Below, in pieces: positions 1 to 6,563 of a stretch of 6,563 nt of DNA. The stretch's first letter is position 1. Every line of letters begins with the position of its first letter. The position numbers and the translations under genes were made by a program. The stretch is taken from positions 1-6,563 of the forward strand of contig JACZVU010000149.1 of the NCBI GenBank assembly GCA_022572485.1. Direction: 5' to 3'. This DNA comes from Myxococcales bacterium. GTDB lineage: Bacteria; Myxococcota_A; UBA9160; SMWR01. Below the pieces are notes generated by a model. The model was not told where the DNA came from and did not search any database. It saw only the letters and a program-made list of their open reading frames with translations.

Positions 1-166
1 GCCCAAGGGGGCTGGGAGGGCTGTGCGGGCAGGCTTCTGATTTGAACTCACTCACAGGTACACCTGGCGGGGGGCCCAGAGGGGCTGGGCGGGCTGTGCG
101 GGCAGGCTTCTGATTTGAACTCACTCACGGTACACCTGGCGGGGGCCCAGAGGGCTGGGTGGGCTG
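1..166. repeat. Tandem direct repeat, two full copies plus a truncated third
   Basis: Copy 1 spans 1-73, copy 2 spans 74-144, and a third copy begins at 145 and loses similarity after about 166. Copies 1 and 2 share a 38-base identical block (18-55 and 91-128). Outside it they differ by three substitutions near the start (copy positions 6, 7 and 17), one missing A before GGTACACCTG, and one missing G in the closing G-run. All three copies open with GCCCA followed by a G-run and CTGGG, which can form a stem-loop. Stop codons interrupt all six frames within the repeat, so it is not coding. The array may extend beyond the left edge of the window. Its function is unknown; it may be an intergenic minisatellite or the tail of an untranslated element. 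Confidence 0.9.
74..90. other. G-rich stem-loop at the head of repeat copy 2
   Basis: GCCCAG (74-79) and CTGGGC (85-90) form a perfect six-base-pair stem around the loop AGGGG. Copy 3 forms a similar hairpin at 145-160, with five Watson-Crick pairs, a closing G-T and the loop AGGG. Copy 1 keeps only CCCA (2-5) against TGGG (13-16). No T-run follows on either strand, so an intrinsic terminator is not supported. Whether the hairpin forms in RNA or single-stranded DNA is inference. Confidence 0.5.
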
Positions 167-308
167 CACTAGGCCGTTCCACGGCGGGTTGTGCGAATCG
201 CTCCAATCACAGGAAAGGCAATGGCGTGATTTTACCCTGGATCTGCGGGGCAGCGGGGGCTCGGGTATAGTTCGGATTCGCGCGTGATCCCGGTGGGTTG
301 GAGGGCTG
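167..308 (+). other. Non-coding leader region upstream of alaS
   Basis: Together with the repeat array this makes a gene-free stretch of about 308 bases. It contains a short inverted repeat (GCCGT at 173-177 and ACGGC at 181-185, with a three-base loop) that has no T-tract. It also contains a weak -10-like hexamer at 266-271 and a strong Shine-Dalgarno sequence, GGAGG, at 300-304, four bases before the alaS ATG. I see no T-box, riboswitch or tRNA-like fold. No open frame here resembles a protein. Confidence 0.6.
266..271 (+). promoter_or_regulatory. Possible -10 element for alaS-ispG
   Basis: TATAGT matches the sigma-70 -10 consensus at five of six positions and would place the transcription start near 278, about 30 bases before the alaS start. 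No convincing -35 hexamer lies 16-18 bases upstream, where the sequence is G-rich. This is a weak prediction, and the real promoter may lie within or upstream of the repeats. Confidence 0.2.
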
Positions 309-2948
309 ATGGCTCGGAGTGCGAGCGAGATCCGAGAGACCTTCCTGCACTTTTTCAAAGCGAAAGGGCATCAGATCGTCGCGAGCGCTTCGCTGGTTCC
401 CGAGGGCGATCCGACCCTGTTGTTCACCAACGCGGGGATGGTCCCGTTCAAGAGCACCTTCCTGGGAGTGGAAACGCGCGACTACGTACGCGCGGCGACG
501 TCTCAGAAGTGCATGCGCGTATCGGGCAAGCACAACGACCTCGAAAACGTTGGGCGCACGCCCCGCCACAACACCTTCTTCGAGATGCTCGGTAATTTTT
601 CGTTCGGCGATTATTTCAAGCGCGAAGCCATCGAGTACAGCTGGGAACTGCTCACCGAGCGGTTCGAAATCGACTCCTCGAGAATCGTCGCCACGGTCTT
701 TCGCGAAGACGACGAAGCACACGAGCTCTGGCGCGAGAAGATCGGGCTTCCGGCCGAAAAAGTCTTTCGCTTCGGCGAGAGTGAGAACTTCTGGTCGATG
801 GGCGAAACCGGGCCCTGCGGACCCTGCTCCGAGATCCACATCGATTTCGGCGTAAACAGCGCCTGCAAGAGCGCCCACTGCGATCCATCTTGCAGCTGCG
901 GTCGGTGGCTCGAGATCTGGAACCTTGTCTTCATGCAATTCGATCGCGACGCCGCGGGAAACCTGACACCGCTGCCGAAGCCCTCGATCGACACGGGCTC
1001 GAGCCTCGAGCGCCTCGCGTCTGTCCTCCAGGGCGTTCGCTCGAATTTCGACACCGATCTCTTTCGCGGAATCATGAATCGCATACAAGAAATCACCGAG
1101 ATCAAGCGGGGGGAGAACCCCGAACACGACATCTCGATGAACATCGTCGCCGACCACGCTCGGGCCCTGGTTTTCCTGATCGGCGACGGCATCTTGCCCG
1201 GCAACGAAGGGCGGGGTTACGTGCTGCGCCGCCTGCTGCGCCGGGCCGCGCGCCACGGCGTGTTGCTCGGTGTCGAGCAGCCCTTCTTGTTCCGCGTCGG
1301 AGACGCGGTGATCGACGAGATGCTCTCCGCCTACCCCGAACTCCGCGAGCGGCGCGCCTACATCACGAGCCGCATCCAGCGAGAAGAGGAGCGCTTCCTC
1401 GAAACGCTCTCGAAGGGACTCGCGCGGCTGGAAGAGGACCTCGCCGAACTCGAAAGAAGCGGCTCGAAGATCCTGCCCGGCGAGGCTGTCTTCAAGCTCT
1501 ACGACACCTTCGGGTTTCCGATCGATCTGACGGCGGACATCCTGTCCAGCCGGAACCTGAAAATCGACGAAGCCGGTTTCAACACGGCGATGACCGCCCA
1601 ACGAGAGCGAGCGCGCGCAGCCTGGAAGGGAAGCGGCGACAAACGCGTCGCAGAAATCTACGGGCGGCTCGCGTCCGACATCAGCACCCGCTTTCGCGGG
1701 TATTCGGAATGGACCGGCAGGTCGACGATACGCGCCCTATTGCTGAACGGTGAGAGCCGGGAAATCGCGGTACGCGGTGACGCGGTGGAAGTCGTCGTCG
1801 ACGAAACCCCCTTCTACGCCGAGAGCGGAGGGCAGGTGGGCGACCGGGGCGTGCTGCGCGTGCCCGGAGGGACGATCGAAATCACCGACACCCAGCGCCC
1901 GGCGCTGGAACTCGTGGTTCACCGCGGCGTGGTCACCGAGGGTGAGGTTCGTATCGACGCCGAAGCCGAGCTGACCGTGGACGCCAAGGCTCGCGCGGCG
2001 ACGCTTCGCAACCACTCTGGGACCCACCTGCTGCACGCGGCGCTACGCACCGTGCTCGGAAACCAGGCCATGCAGAAGGGTTCGCGGGTCGGCCCCGATC
2101 GCCTGCGCTTCGACTTCACCCACGACGCACCGCTCGAGGACAGCCAGATCGAGGCCATCGAAGACCTCGCGAACAGCTGGATCGAGCAAAACGCGCCGGC
2201 CACCGTGCGCGAGATGTCGTACCCCGAAGCCATCGAATCTGGAGCCATCGCGATCTTCGACGAGAAATACGGCGATGTCGTGCGCGTCGTCCAGTTCGGC
2301 GACTTCTCGACGGAACTCTGCGGCGGCACGCACACTTCTGCAACCGGAGAGATCGGCCTGCTCAAGATCCTGTCCGAATCCGGCATCGCCTCGGGCGTGC
2401 GGCGCATCGAGGCGCTCACGGGTCTTGGCGCACTGAGCCACCTCCGCAGCCAGGAAAAAATACTCAGGAGTACGTCCGAGTTGCTGCGGGTATCGGTCGC
2501 GGAGGTTCCCGCCCGGATCGGGAGGCTTCTCGAAGATCGCCGAAGCGCGGAACGAGAGATCGAGCGGCTCCGATCGGCACAGCGCGGCGAGGCCTCCAAG
2601 GACCTCACCCGAGACGCCAAGGTGATCTCCGGCGTGCGGGTGGTCGCCGCCCGGGTGGCGGGCGCGGGCGCCAAGGAGCTGCGCGGAATGGTGGACGACT
2701 TGCGGAGCCAGCTTGTAAGCGGGATCGTACTGCTGGCCTCCGAGACAAACGGCCAGCTGTCCCTCGCACTCGGCGTCACCAAAGACCTCACCAAGCGCTA
2801 CCGGGCCGGCGACATGATCCGTGAGATCGCGACCGTGATCGGTGGCAAGGGCGGTGGAAGACCGGACTTCGCCCAGGCGGGCGGTAGCGATCCGAGCAAG
2901 ATCAACGACGCGTTCGAGCGGCTCGACGCGCTGATCGCAGGGAGCTGA
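309..2948 (+). CDS. alaS: Alanyl-tRNA synthetase (AlaRS)
   Basis: This cytosolic class II synthetase activates alanine with ATP, loads it onto tRNA-Ala and hydrolyses mischarged Ser- or Gly-tRNA-Ala. At 879 residues it is full length for the bacterial family. The N-terminus (SASEIR, then PTLLFTNAGM at 35-44) aligns with known AlaRS starts, and GGAGG lies four bases before the ATG. The class II core includes KHNDLENVG (74-82), RHNTFFEMLGNFSFGDYF (86-103) and GRGYVLRRLLRRAARHG from 301. The editing domain carries the zinc-site residues H569, H573, C671 and H675, all intact. A charged, probably coiled-coil stretch (about 715-760) leads to the C-Ala domain with GGKGGGRPDFAQAGG from 845. A Cys/His cluster (C186, H190, C191, C195, C197) sits within the catalytic domain. 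The stop codon lies one base before ispG, which implies co-transcription. Identification is secure. Confidence 0.98.
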   Translation: MARSASEIRETFLHFFKAKGHQIVASASLVPEGDPTLLFTNAGMVPFKSTFLGVETRDYVRAATSQKCMRVSGKHNDLENVGRTPRHNTFFEMLGNFSFGDYFKREAIEYSWELLTERFEIDSSRIVATVFREDDEAHELWREKIGLPAEKVFRFGESENFWSMGETGPCGPCSEIHIDFGVNSACKSAHCDPSCSCGRWLEIWNLVFMQFDRDAAGNLTPLPKPSIDTGSSLERLASVLQGVRSNFDTDLFRGIMNRIQEITEIKRGENPEHDISMNIVADHARALVFLIGDGILPGNEGRGYVLRRLLRRAARHGVLLGVEQPFLFRVGDAVIDEMLSAYPELRERRAYITSRIQREEERFLETLSKGLARLEEDLAELERSGSKILPGEAVFKLYDTFGFPIDLTADILSSRNLKIDEAGFNTAMTAQRERARAAWKGSGDKRVAEIYGRLASDISTRFRGYSEWTGRSTIRALLLNGESREIAVRGDAVEVVVDETPFYAESGGQVGDRGVLRVPGGTIEITDTQRPALELVVHRGVVTEGEVRIDAEAELTVDAKARAATLRNHSGTHLLHAALRTVLGNQAMQKGSRVGPDRLRFDFTHDAPLEDSQIEAIEDLANSWIEQNAPATVREMSYPEAIESGAIAIFDEKYGDVVRVVQFGDFSTELCGGTHTSATGEIGLLKILSESGIASGVRRIEALTGLGALSHLRSQEKILRSTSELLRVSVAEVPARIGRLLEDRRSAEREIERLRSAQRGEASKDLTRDAKVISGVRVVAARVAGAGAKELRGMVDDLRSQLVSGIVLLASETNGQLSLALGVTKDLTKRYRAGDMIREIATVIGGKGGGRPDFAQAGGSDPSKINDAFERLDALIAGS

Positions 2949-2949
2949 A

Positions 2950-4968
2950 GTGGCACCGTCCTATACCGCAGACCCGTTCTCCCCCCATCGCCGCCGCACC
3001 CGCGAGGTGCGCGTGGGTGAAGTGGGCATTGGCGGCTCGAACCCGATCCGGATCCAGTCGATGACGACCACCGACACCCGGGACACCCAGGCGACGGCCG
3101 ATCAGGCCGAGCTCCTGGTCGCCTCCGGCTGTGAGATCGTTCGCATCACCGCACCCTCGCTGATCGACGCCGAGAACCTCGGCGCCATTCGCAAGGAACT
3201 CGACCGGCGGAAGGTTCGCGTTCCCCTGGTTGCCGACATTCACTTCACCCCGAATGCTGCAATGCTCGCGGCCGAATACGTCGAAAAGATCCGGATCAAT
3301 CCCGGGAACTTTGCAGACAAAAAGAAATTCGCGGTGCGCGAGTACACAGACGCCGCTTACTCGGAAGAGATCGAGCGCGTGTCCGAAAAGTTTCGACCGC
3401 TCGTGCGACGCTGCAAAAAACTCGGTCGTGCGATACGGATCGGGACGAATCATGGATCGCTTTCCGATCGGATCATGAATCGCTTCGGAGACACGCCGGC
3501 CGGGATGGTGGAGAGCGCGCTCGAATTTCTCGACGTCTGCGAGAACGAGGCGTTCCGCGACATCGTCTTCAGCATGAAGTCGAGCAATACGCAGGTCGCC
3601 ATCCAGGCGTACCGGCTCCTGGCGGCGCGGCTCGCAGAGCGCGCGCCGGGCGAGCCGAGCTATCCGTTTCACGTGGGCGTCACCGAGGCGGGAGATGGCG
3701 AAGACGGCCGCATCAAGAGTGCGATCGGAATCGGCGCCCTGCTGATCGACGGGATCGGAGATACGATTCGCGTCTCGCTCACCGAGCCCCCGGAGGCAGA
3801 AGTTCCCGTCGCTTCGGCGATCGCAACGCTCTGCTCCGAAGTTTGGGATGTTGCGGCGGAAGTCGGCGATCCCGGAGCATCCTTCACCGCGGACCCCTAC
3901 GCGCACAGCCGACGCGTGACCCGAAGTGTGGGACCGCCCGGTGCTGAAATCGGGAGCAACCACCCAGTTCGCGTCGAGATCGATCTCGGCGCGGTACCGT
4001 CGGACCCGAAGCGAACCGTCGAAGAGTTCGTCCGCAACCTCAAAAAATTCCCGGATCTCGCGTGTGAAGGTCTGGCGCTTCACATCTCCGACCCAAACAC
4101 CATCCGTTCCCTACAGACCTTTTCGGACGCAGTCACCGATGCGGGAATGTCGATTCCCCTGACGGTTCGCGTCGGTCCAGGCAGTACCGCGCAGTGGCCC
4201 CCCTGTGTCGCACGCGTGGTGGTCCACACGGATGCGGCGTGCGACGACGCGCTGCTCGATGCCGCGGCGATGCGCTGCGCGGCATCGCGCATTCCGCTCG
4301 AGTGGAACCTCCGTGGTGGCATTGCGAAAATTTCCAACCAACTCGACCGCGCGCTCGAAGCCAGCGCACGAGCCGGGCTCGACGAAATCCTCGTGTCGGT
4401 CGAGTCGGACCTCCCGGTGCACGCCGCTCGCCTCGTCGCTGCCCGTCTCGAAGCACGAGGTGCATCCGACGTTCCGATCGTGCTCCGACACCACCGCGAC
4501 GCGGAGGATTCCGACGAGACCGCAGTGCTTCGGGCGGCCCACGTGCTCGGCGCATCGCTGTGTGACGGCATCGGAGACGCCGTCTCGCTCGAGGGCTTCG
4601 GAGAACCCGCGCGGGCCGTCGATCTCGCCTACCGCATCCTTCAAGGGGCTCGACTGCGAACTTCCCGCACCGAGTTCATCTCCTGCCCCTCCTGCGGCCG
4701 GACGCTCTTCGACCTCGTCGAAACCACCGAGCGCATCAAGGCGCGCACGGAACACCTCGTGGGAGTCAAGATCGCGATCATGGGATGCATCGTGAACGGA
4801 CCGGGTGAAATGGCCGACGCCGACTTCGGCTACGTGGGTTCGGGGCCCGGCCGGGTCAACCTCTACGTCGGAAAGGAACTCGTCGTGCGCAACGTGCCGG
4901 ACACGACGGCCGACGATCGACTCGTGGAACTGATCCGAGAACGCGGCTGCTGGGTCGACCCCACCTGA
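2950..4968 (+). CDS. ispG: 4-hydroxy-3-methylbut-2-enyl-diphosphate synthase, three-domain form (IspG/GcpE)
   Basis: IspG reductively converts MEcPP to HMBPP, the penultimate MEP-pathway step, in the cytosol using a [4Fe-4S] cluster. The N-terminal TIM barrel (about 18-285) has QSMT (36-39), VADIHF (94-99) and RINPGN (115-120). The C-terminal domain (about 565-672) has the cluster ligands C579, C582 and C613 plus E620 in GCIVNGPGE, all present. At 672 residues it far exceeds the two-domain enzyme of E. coli (about 370). The extra 280 or so residues lie between barrel and cluster domain, the arrangement known from plants, Chlamydiae and Bacteroidetes. DGIGDTIRVSL (267-277) is echoed by DGIGDAVSL (539-547), which fits a middle domain derived from barrel duplication. 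The GTG start at 2950 is supported by GGGAG at 2940-2944 inside the end of alaS and by the one-base gap, which suggests translational coupling. Confidence 0.97.
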   Translation: MAPSYTADPFSPHRRRTREVRVGEVGIGGSNPIRIQSMTTTDTRDTQATADQAELLVASGCEIVRITAPSLIDAENLGAIRKELDRRKVRVPLVADIHFTPNAAMLAAEYVEKIRINPGNFADKKKFAVREYTDAAYSEEIERVSEKFRPLVRRCKKLGRAIRIGTNHGSLSDRIMNRFGDTPAGMVESALEFLDVCENEAFRDIVFSMKSSNTQVAIQAYRLLAARLAERAPGEPSYPFHVGVTEAGDGEDGRIKSAIGIGALLIDGIGDTIRVSLTEPPEAEVPVASAIATLCSEVWDVAAEVGDPGASFTADPYAHSRRVTRSVGPPGAEIGSNHPVRVEIDLGAVPSDPKRTVEEFVRNLKKFPDLACEGLALHISDPNTIRSLQTFSDAVTDAGMSIPLTVRVGPGSTAQWPPCVARVVVHTDAACDDALLDAAAMRCAASRIPLEWNLRGGIAKISNQLDRALEASARAGLDEILVSVESDLPVHAARLVAARLEARGASDVPIVLRHHRDAEDSDETAVLRAAHVLGASLCDGIGDAVSLEGFGEPARAVDLAYRILQGARLRTSRTEFISCPSCGRTLFDLVETTERIKARTEHLVGVKIAIMGCIVNGPGEMADADFGYVGSGPGRVNLYVGKELVVRNVPDTTADDRLVELIRERGCWVDPT

Positions 4969-4985
4969 AGGATCGCGCGGACTGA

Positions 4986-5522
4986 TCAGTGCGGCTTCGG
5001 CGGACTCGCCACGTCGACTTCCGCGGGAGACGCTTCGCGGGCCAACAATTCCATATGCTCCAACATGGCTAGCGTCCGGGTATCTGCGATCGCGGGGTGG
5101 TCGCGACCAACCTGGTCGCCGACCAGCAGGATGAGTACTGCGACCACGAGCACGCCTTCGGCCGCTCCGAGCAGCCCGCCGCCCATCCGGTCCACAAACC
5201 CAAGCCCGACCGCTCGAGCGCCCCGTCGGACGATTCGCCCGATGCCCGTCACCACCCCGATCGTCACGAGCACCAAGAGCGCGCCGACTACCCAAGGTGC
5301 AAGCGCCTCGCTGATCCAGCCATCGCTGATTTCACCGACCCACTCGGCGACGGGGTTCGCGAAGGCCCGAACCGCCAGATAGGCGGCCCCAAGCGAGGCG
5401 AGCGAGAAAGCCTCTCGGATCAGACCCAGCAAGAAGCCGCGCAGGCACGCGATCCCGATGAGGGTGCACACGATGATGTCAACGGATTCGAATCCCGCCA
5501 AGGCGGACTCAGTGTAGCCCAT
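4986..5522 (-). CDS. CvpA family inner-membrane protein
   Basis: This 178-residue protein matches the CvpA family: an N-terminal aspartate entering the first helix (VDIIV, D15), the loop pattern LRGFLLGLIRE (27-37), and a DRMGGGLLGAAEG segment (111-123) before the last helix. Four hydrophobic segments are visible (about 14-34, 38-54, 76-97 and 115-135), followed by a polar tail of roughly 40 residues. In E. coli, CvpA was named for a role in colicin V production and is linked to envelope homeostasis; the biochemical activity is unclear, so no specific role is claimed here. The gene converges on ispG with a 17-base gap and is divergent from the channel gene. The ATG at 5522 is the first one after an in-frame stop, but its Shine-Dalgarno is weak. 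A TTG seven codons further in (residue 8) is a possible alternative start. Confidence 0.85.
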   Translation of the reverse strand: MGYTESALAGFESVDIIVCTLIGIACLRGFLLGLIREAFSLASLGAAYLAVRAFANPVAEWVGEISDGWISEALAPWVVGALLVLVTIGVVTGIGRIVRRGARAVGLGFVDRMGGGLLGAAEGVLVVAVLILLVGDQVGRDHPAIADTRTLAMLEHMELLAREASPAEVDVASPPKPH

Positions 5523-5563
5523 GCGAGGAGCGCTGTTGGCGAAGCGCCTGGAGGATCATAGGA
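5523..5563. promoter_or_regulatory. Compact divergent spacer between the cvpA-family gene and the channel gene
   Basis: Only about 41 bases separate the two divergent start codons, so at least one promoter must overlap coding sequence. On the + strand, TTGGCG (5536-5541) and TAGGAT (5559-5564) are 17 bases apart and each match four of six sigma-70 consensus positions. That would put the transcription start at or just before the ATG at 5573. GGAGG at 5550-5554 is a good Shine-Dalgarno for a TTG start at 5564. The two readings are hard to reconcile, so the promoter call is weak. Confidence 0.25.
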
Positions 5564-6427
5564 TTGGGAGCGATGGCCAAGCCGCCCGAAAATCCAGCGC
5601 TCTCCCCGTGGCGCGAGAAACTCCGCGTCATCATCTTCGAAGCGGATACGCCCGCCGGCAAAGCTTTCGACATCGGCCTTTTGATCTCGATCTGCCTGAG
5701 CGTCCTCGCGGTCATGCTCGACAGCGTGACCGCGTTCCACAACCAACACGGCCAGCTGCTCACCCATGCGGAATGGGCGTTCACGCTGATCTTCACCGCA
5801 GAATACGGGCTGCGGCTGATCTGCTCGCCGCGCCCGTTCCACTACGCGCGAAGCTTCTTCGGCGTCGTCGATCTGCTCGCGATTCTCCCCACGTATCTGA
5901 GCCTGTTGTTTCCAGGCGCGCAATCCATGGCCGTCATCCGCGGCCTAAGGCTTTTGCGCATTTTCCGGATCTTCAAGCTCGGGCAATTTCTCGGTGAGGC
6001 CAGCATCTTGCAGAGCGCGCTGTCGGCCAGCCGCCACAAGATCACGGTGTTCCTCGGAGCGATCGCAATCCTGGTCACGATTCTCGGCACAGCGATGTAC
6101 CTGATCGAAGGCGAGGAAAACGGCTTCACGAGCATCCCTGCGGCAATCTACTGGTCGATCGTGACGATGACCACCGTGGGCTACGGCGACATGGCGCCGA
6201 TCACGGTCTCCGGCAAGGTGCTCGCCTCGGTCGTGATGATCCTGGGCTACAGCATCATCGCGGTGCCAACGGGCATCGTCACCGCCGAGATCGTCGAATC
6301 CGCCGCTGCGTCGAAAAAAATCACCACGCGCTCCTGCCCCGGCTGCCTAAGCGAAGGCCACGACCGAGACGCCACCTACTGCAAGAACTGCGGCGCCCCC
6401 CTGGAAATCCCCATCAAAGAAGACTAA
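5564..6427 (+). CDS. Voltage-gated potassium channel, six-transmembrane, with C-terminal zinc ribbon
   Basis: This inner-membrane channel subunit (287 residues from the TTG at 5564) would form a tetrameric K+ pore. The voltage sensor has S1 (about 35-55), S2 with F77 and E80, S3 with D103 in VVDLLAILP, and S4 with R126, R129, R132, R135 and K138 at every third position. S5 (about 160-181) and the pore helix lead to the selectivity filter TVGYGD (204-209). S6 (about 217-241) contains GYSIIAVPTGIV. All hallmark gating and selectivity residues are present. After S6 a short cytoplasmic tail carries two CxxC pairs (C258, C261, C273, C276), a probable zinc ribbon, and no RCK or cyclic-nucleotide domain. 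The start is uncertain: GGAGG lies nine bases before the TTG, but the ATG at 5573 (residue 4) has AGGA nine bases upstream. The gene diverges from the cvpA-family gene. Confidence 0.92.
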   Translation: MGAMAKPPENPALSPWREKLRVIIFEADTPAGKAFDIGLLISICLSVLAVMLDSVTAFHNQHGQLLTHAEWAFTLIFTAEYGLRLICSPRPFHYARSFFGVVDLLAILPTYLSLLFPGAQSMAVIRGLRLLRIFRIFKLGQFLGEASILQSALSASRHKITVFLGAIAILVTILGTAMYLIEGEENGFTSIPAAIYWSIVTMTTVGYGDMAPITVSGKVLASVVMILGYSIIAVPTGIVTAEIVESAAASKKITTRSCPGCLSEGHDRDATYCKNCGAPLEIPIKED

Positions 6428-6439
6428 CCCCTCGCCCAG

Positions 6440-6563
6440 TCAGAAGCGGTACTGGGCTCCGAACCCGATCGAGATGTAGTCGAAATCCTTCAAATCACCG
6501 GTCGGGAGCACGTAGCTAGCATCTAGGTTCACCACAATGTTCTCCGTTGCATAGATTTCAACG
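6440..6563 (-). CDS. Outer-membrane beta-barrel protein, C-terminal fragment (partial)
   Basis: The reverse strand gives 40 open codons entering from the right edge, ending in a TGA at 6442-6440. The residues alternate polar and hydrophobic (for example NIVVNLDASYVLP and DYISIGFGAQYRF), as in amphipathic beta-strands joined by a short loop (TGDLKD). The last residue is phenylalanine with aromatic and hydrophobic residues at alternate positions before it, the usual C-terminal signature recognised by the BAM assembly machinery. The gene converges on the channel gene with only 12 bases between stop codons. The N-terminus and any signal peptide lie outside the window, so the specific family (porin, OmpA/OmpW-like or other) cannot be told. 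The assignment rests on a short stretch. Confidence 0.65.
   Translation of the reverse strand, partial: VEIYATENIVVNLDASYVLPTGDLKDFDYISIGFGAQYRF

Noticed and set aside
24..60. tRNA-like T-arm (GAGTTCAAATC on the reverse strand)
   Set aside because: The flanking bases do not pair as a T-stem and there is no cloverleaf around it.
1..166. CRISPR array
   Set aside because: The copies are adjacent with no unique spacers, and the unit is longer than a CRISPR repeat.
173..185. Inverted repeat GCCGT/ACGGC as a terminator for an upstream gene
   Set aside because: The stem has only five pairs and no T-run follows on either strand.
207..1601. Long reverse-strand open frame of 464 codons antisense to alaS
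   Set aside because: It lies opposite the well-supported alaS, has no recognisable domain or motif, and is the kind of open antisense frame that GC-rich codon usage produces.
2902..4083. Reverse-strand open frame of 393 codons antisense to ispG
   Set aside because: It overlaps the end of alaS and the barrel of ispG, both secure, and shows no protein-family motif.
4981..4990. Perfect palindrome ACTGATCAGT across the end of the cvpA-family gene
   Set aside because: It is too short and has no T-run for a terminator; a ten-base palindrome can arise by chance and no partner site was seen.
4111..5295. Reverse-strand open frame of 394 codons spanning the ispG end and the cvpA-family gene
   Set aside because: It conflicts with two recognisable genes, including one on its own strand in another frame, and has low-complexity Arg/Gly-rich sequence typical of a shadow frame.

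Overview
This is a GC-rich bacterial chromosome segment holding mostly housekeeping genes. The last C-terminal fragment looks like an outer-membrane beta-barrel, so the organism is probably Gram-negative. The gene content and the long, plant-like form of IspG would fit a deltaproteobacterium-like lineage (Myxococcota, Desulfobacterota, Binatota or similar). That placement is inference only, because the window has no rRNA or other phylogenetic marker that I can search.

Layout. Bases 1-308 have no convincing gene. They start with two near-identical, roughly 72-bp direct repeats plus the truncated start of a third, each opening with a G-rich stem-loop, and continue into a short leader. Next come alaS (alanyl-tRNA synthetase, 309-2948, +) and ispG (three-domain HMBPP synthase, 2950-4968, +). 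These are separated by one base and are almost certainly one transcription unit. A CvpA-family membrane protein (4986-5522, -) converges on ispG. A six-helix voltage-gated potassium channel with a C-terminal zinc ribbon (5564-6427, +) diverges from it. The window closes with the C-terminal 40 residues of a beta-barrel protein (6440-6563, -) converging on the channel.

How the genes relate. AlaRS charges tRNA-Ala for translation. IspG makes HMBPP in the MEP isoprenoid pathway. The two share no pathway, so their coupling looks like housekeeping co-expression. The other three are separate envelope proteins and form no obvious system with each other.

I found no CRISPR array, insertion sequence, RNA gene, toxin-antitoxin pair, defence cassette or other plausible new system. 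The items most worth a second look are the tandem repeat in front of alaS, the three-domain IspG, the Cys/His cluster in AlaRS and the zinc ribbon on the channel.
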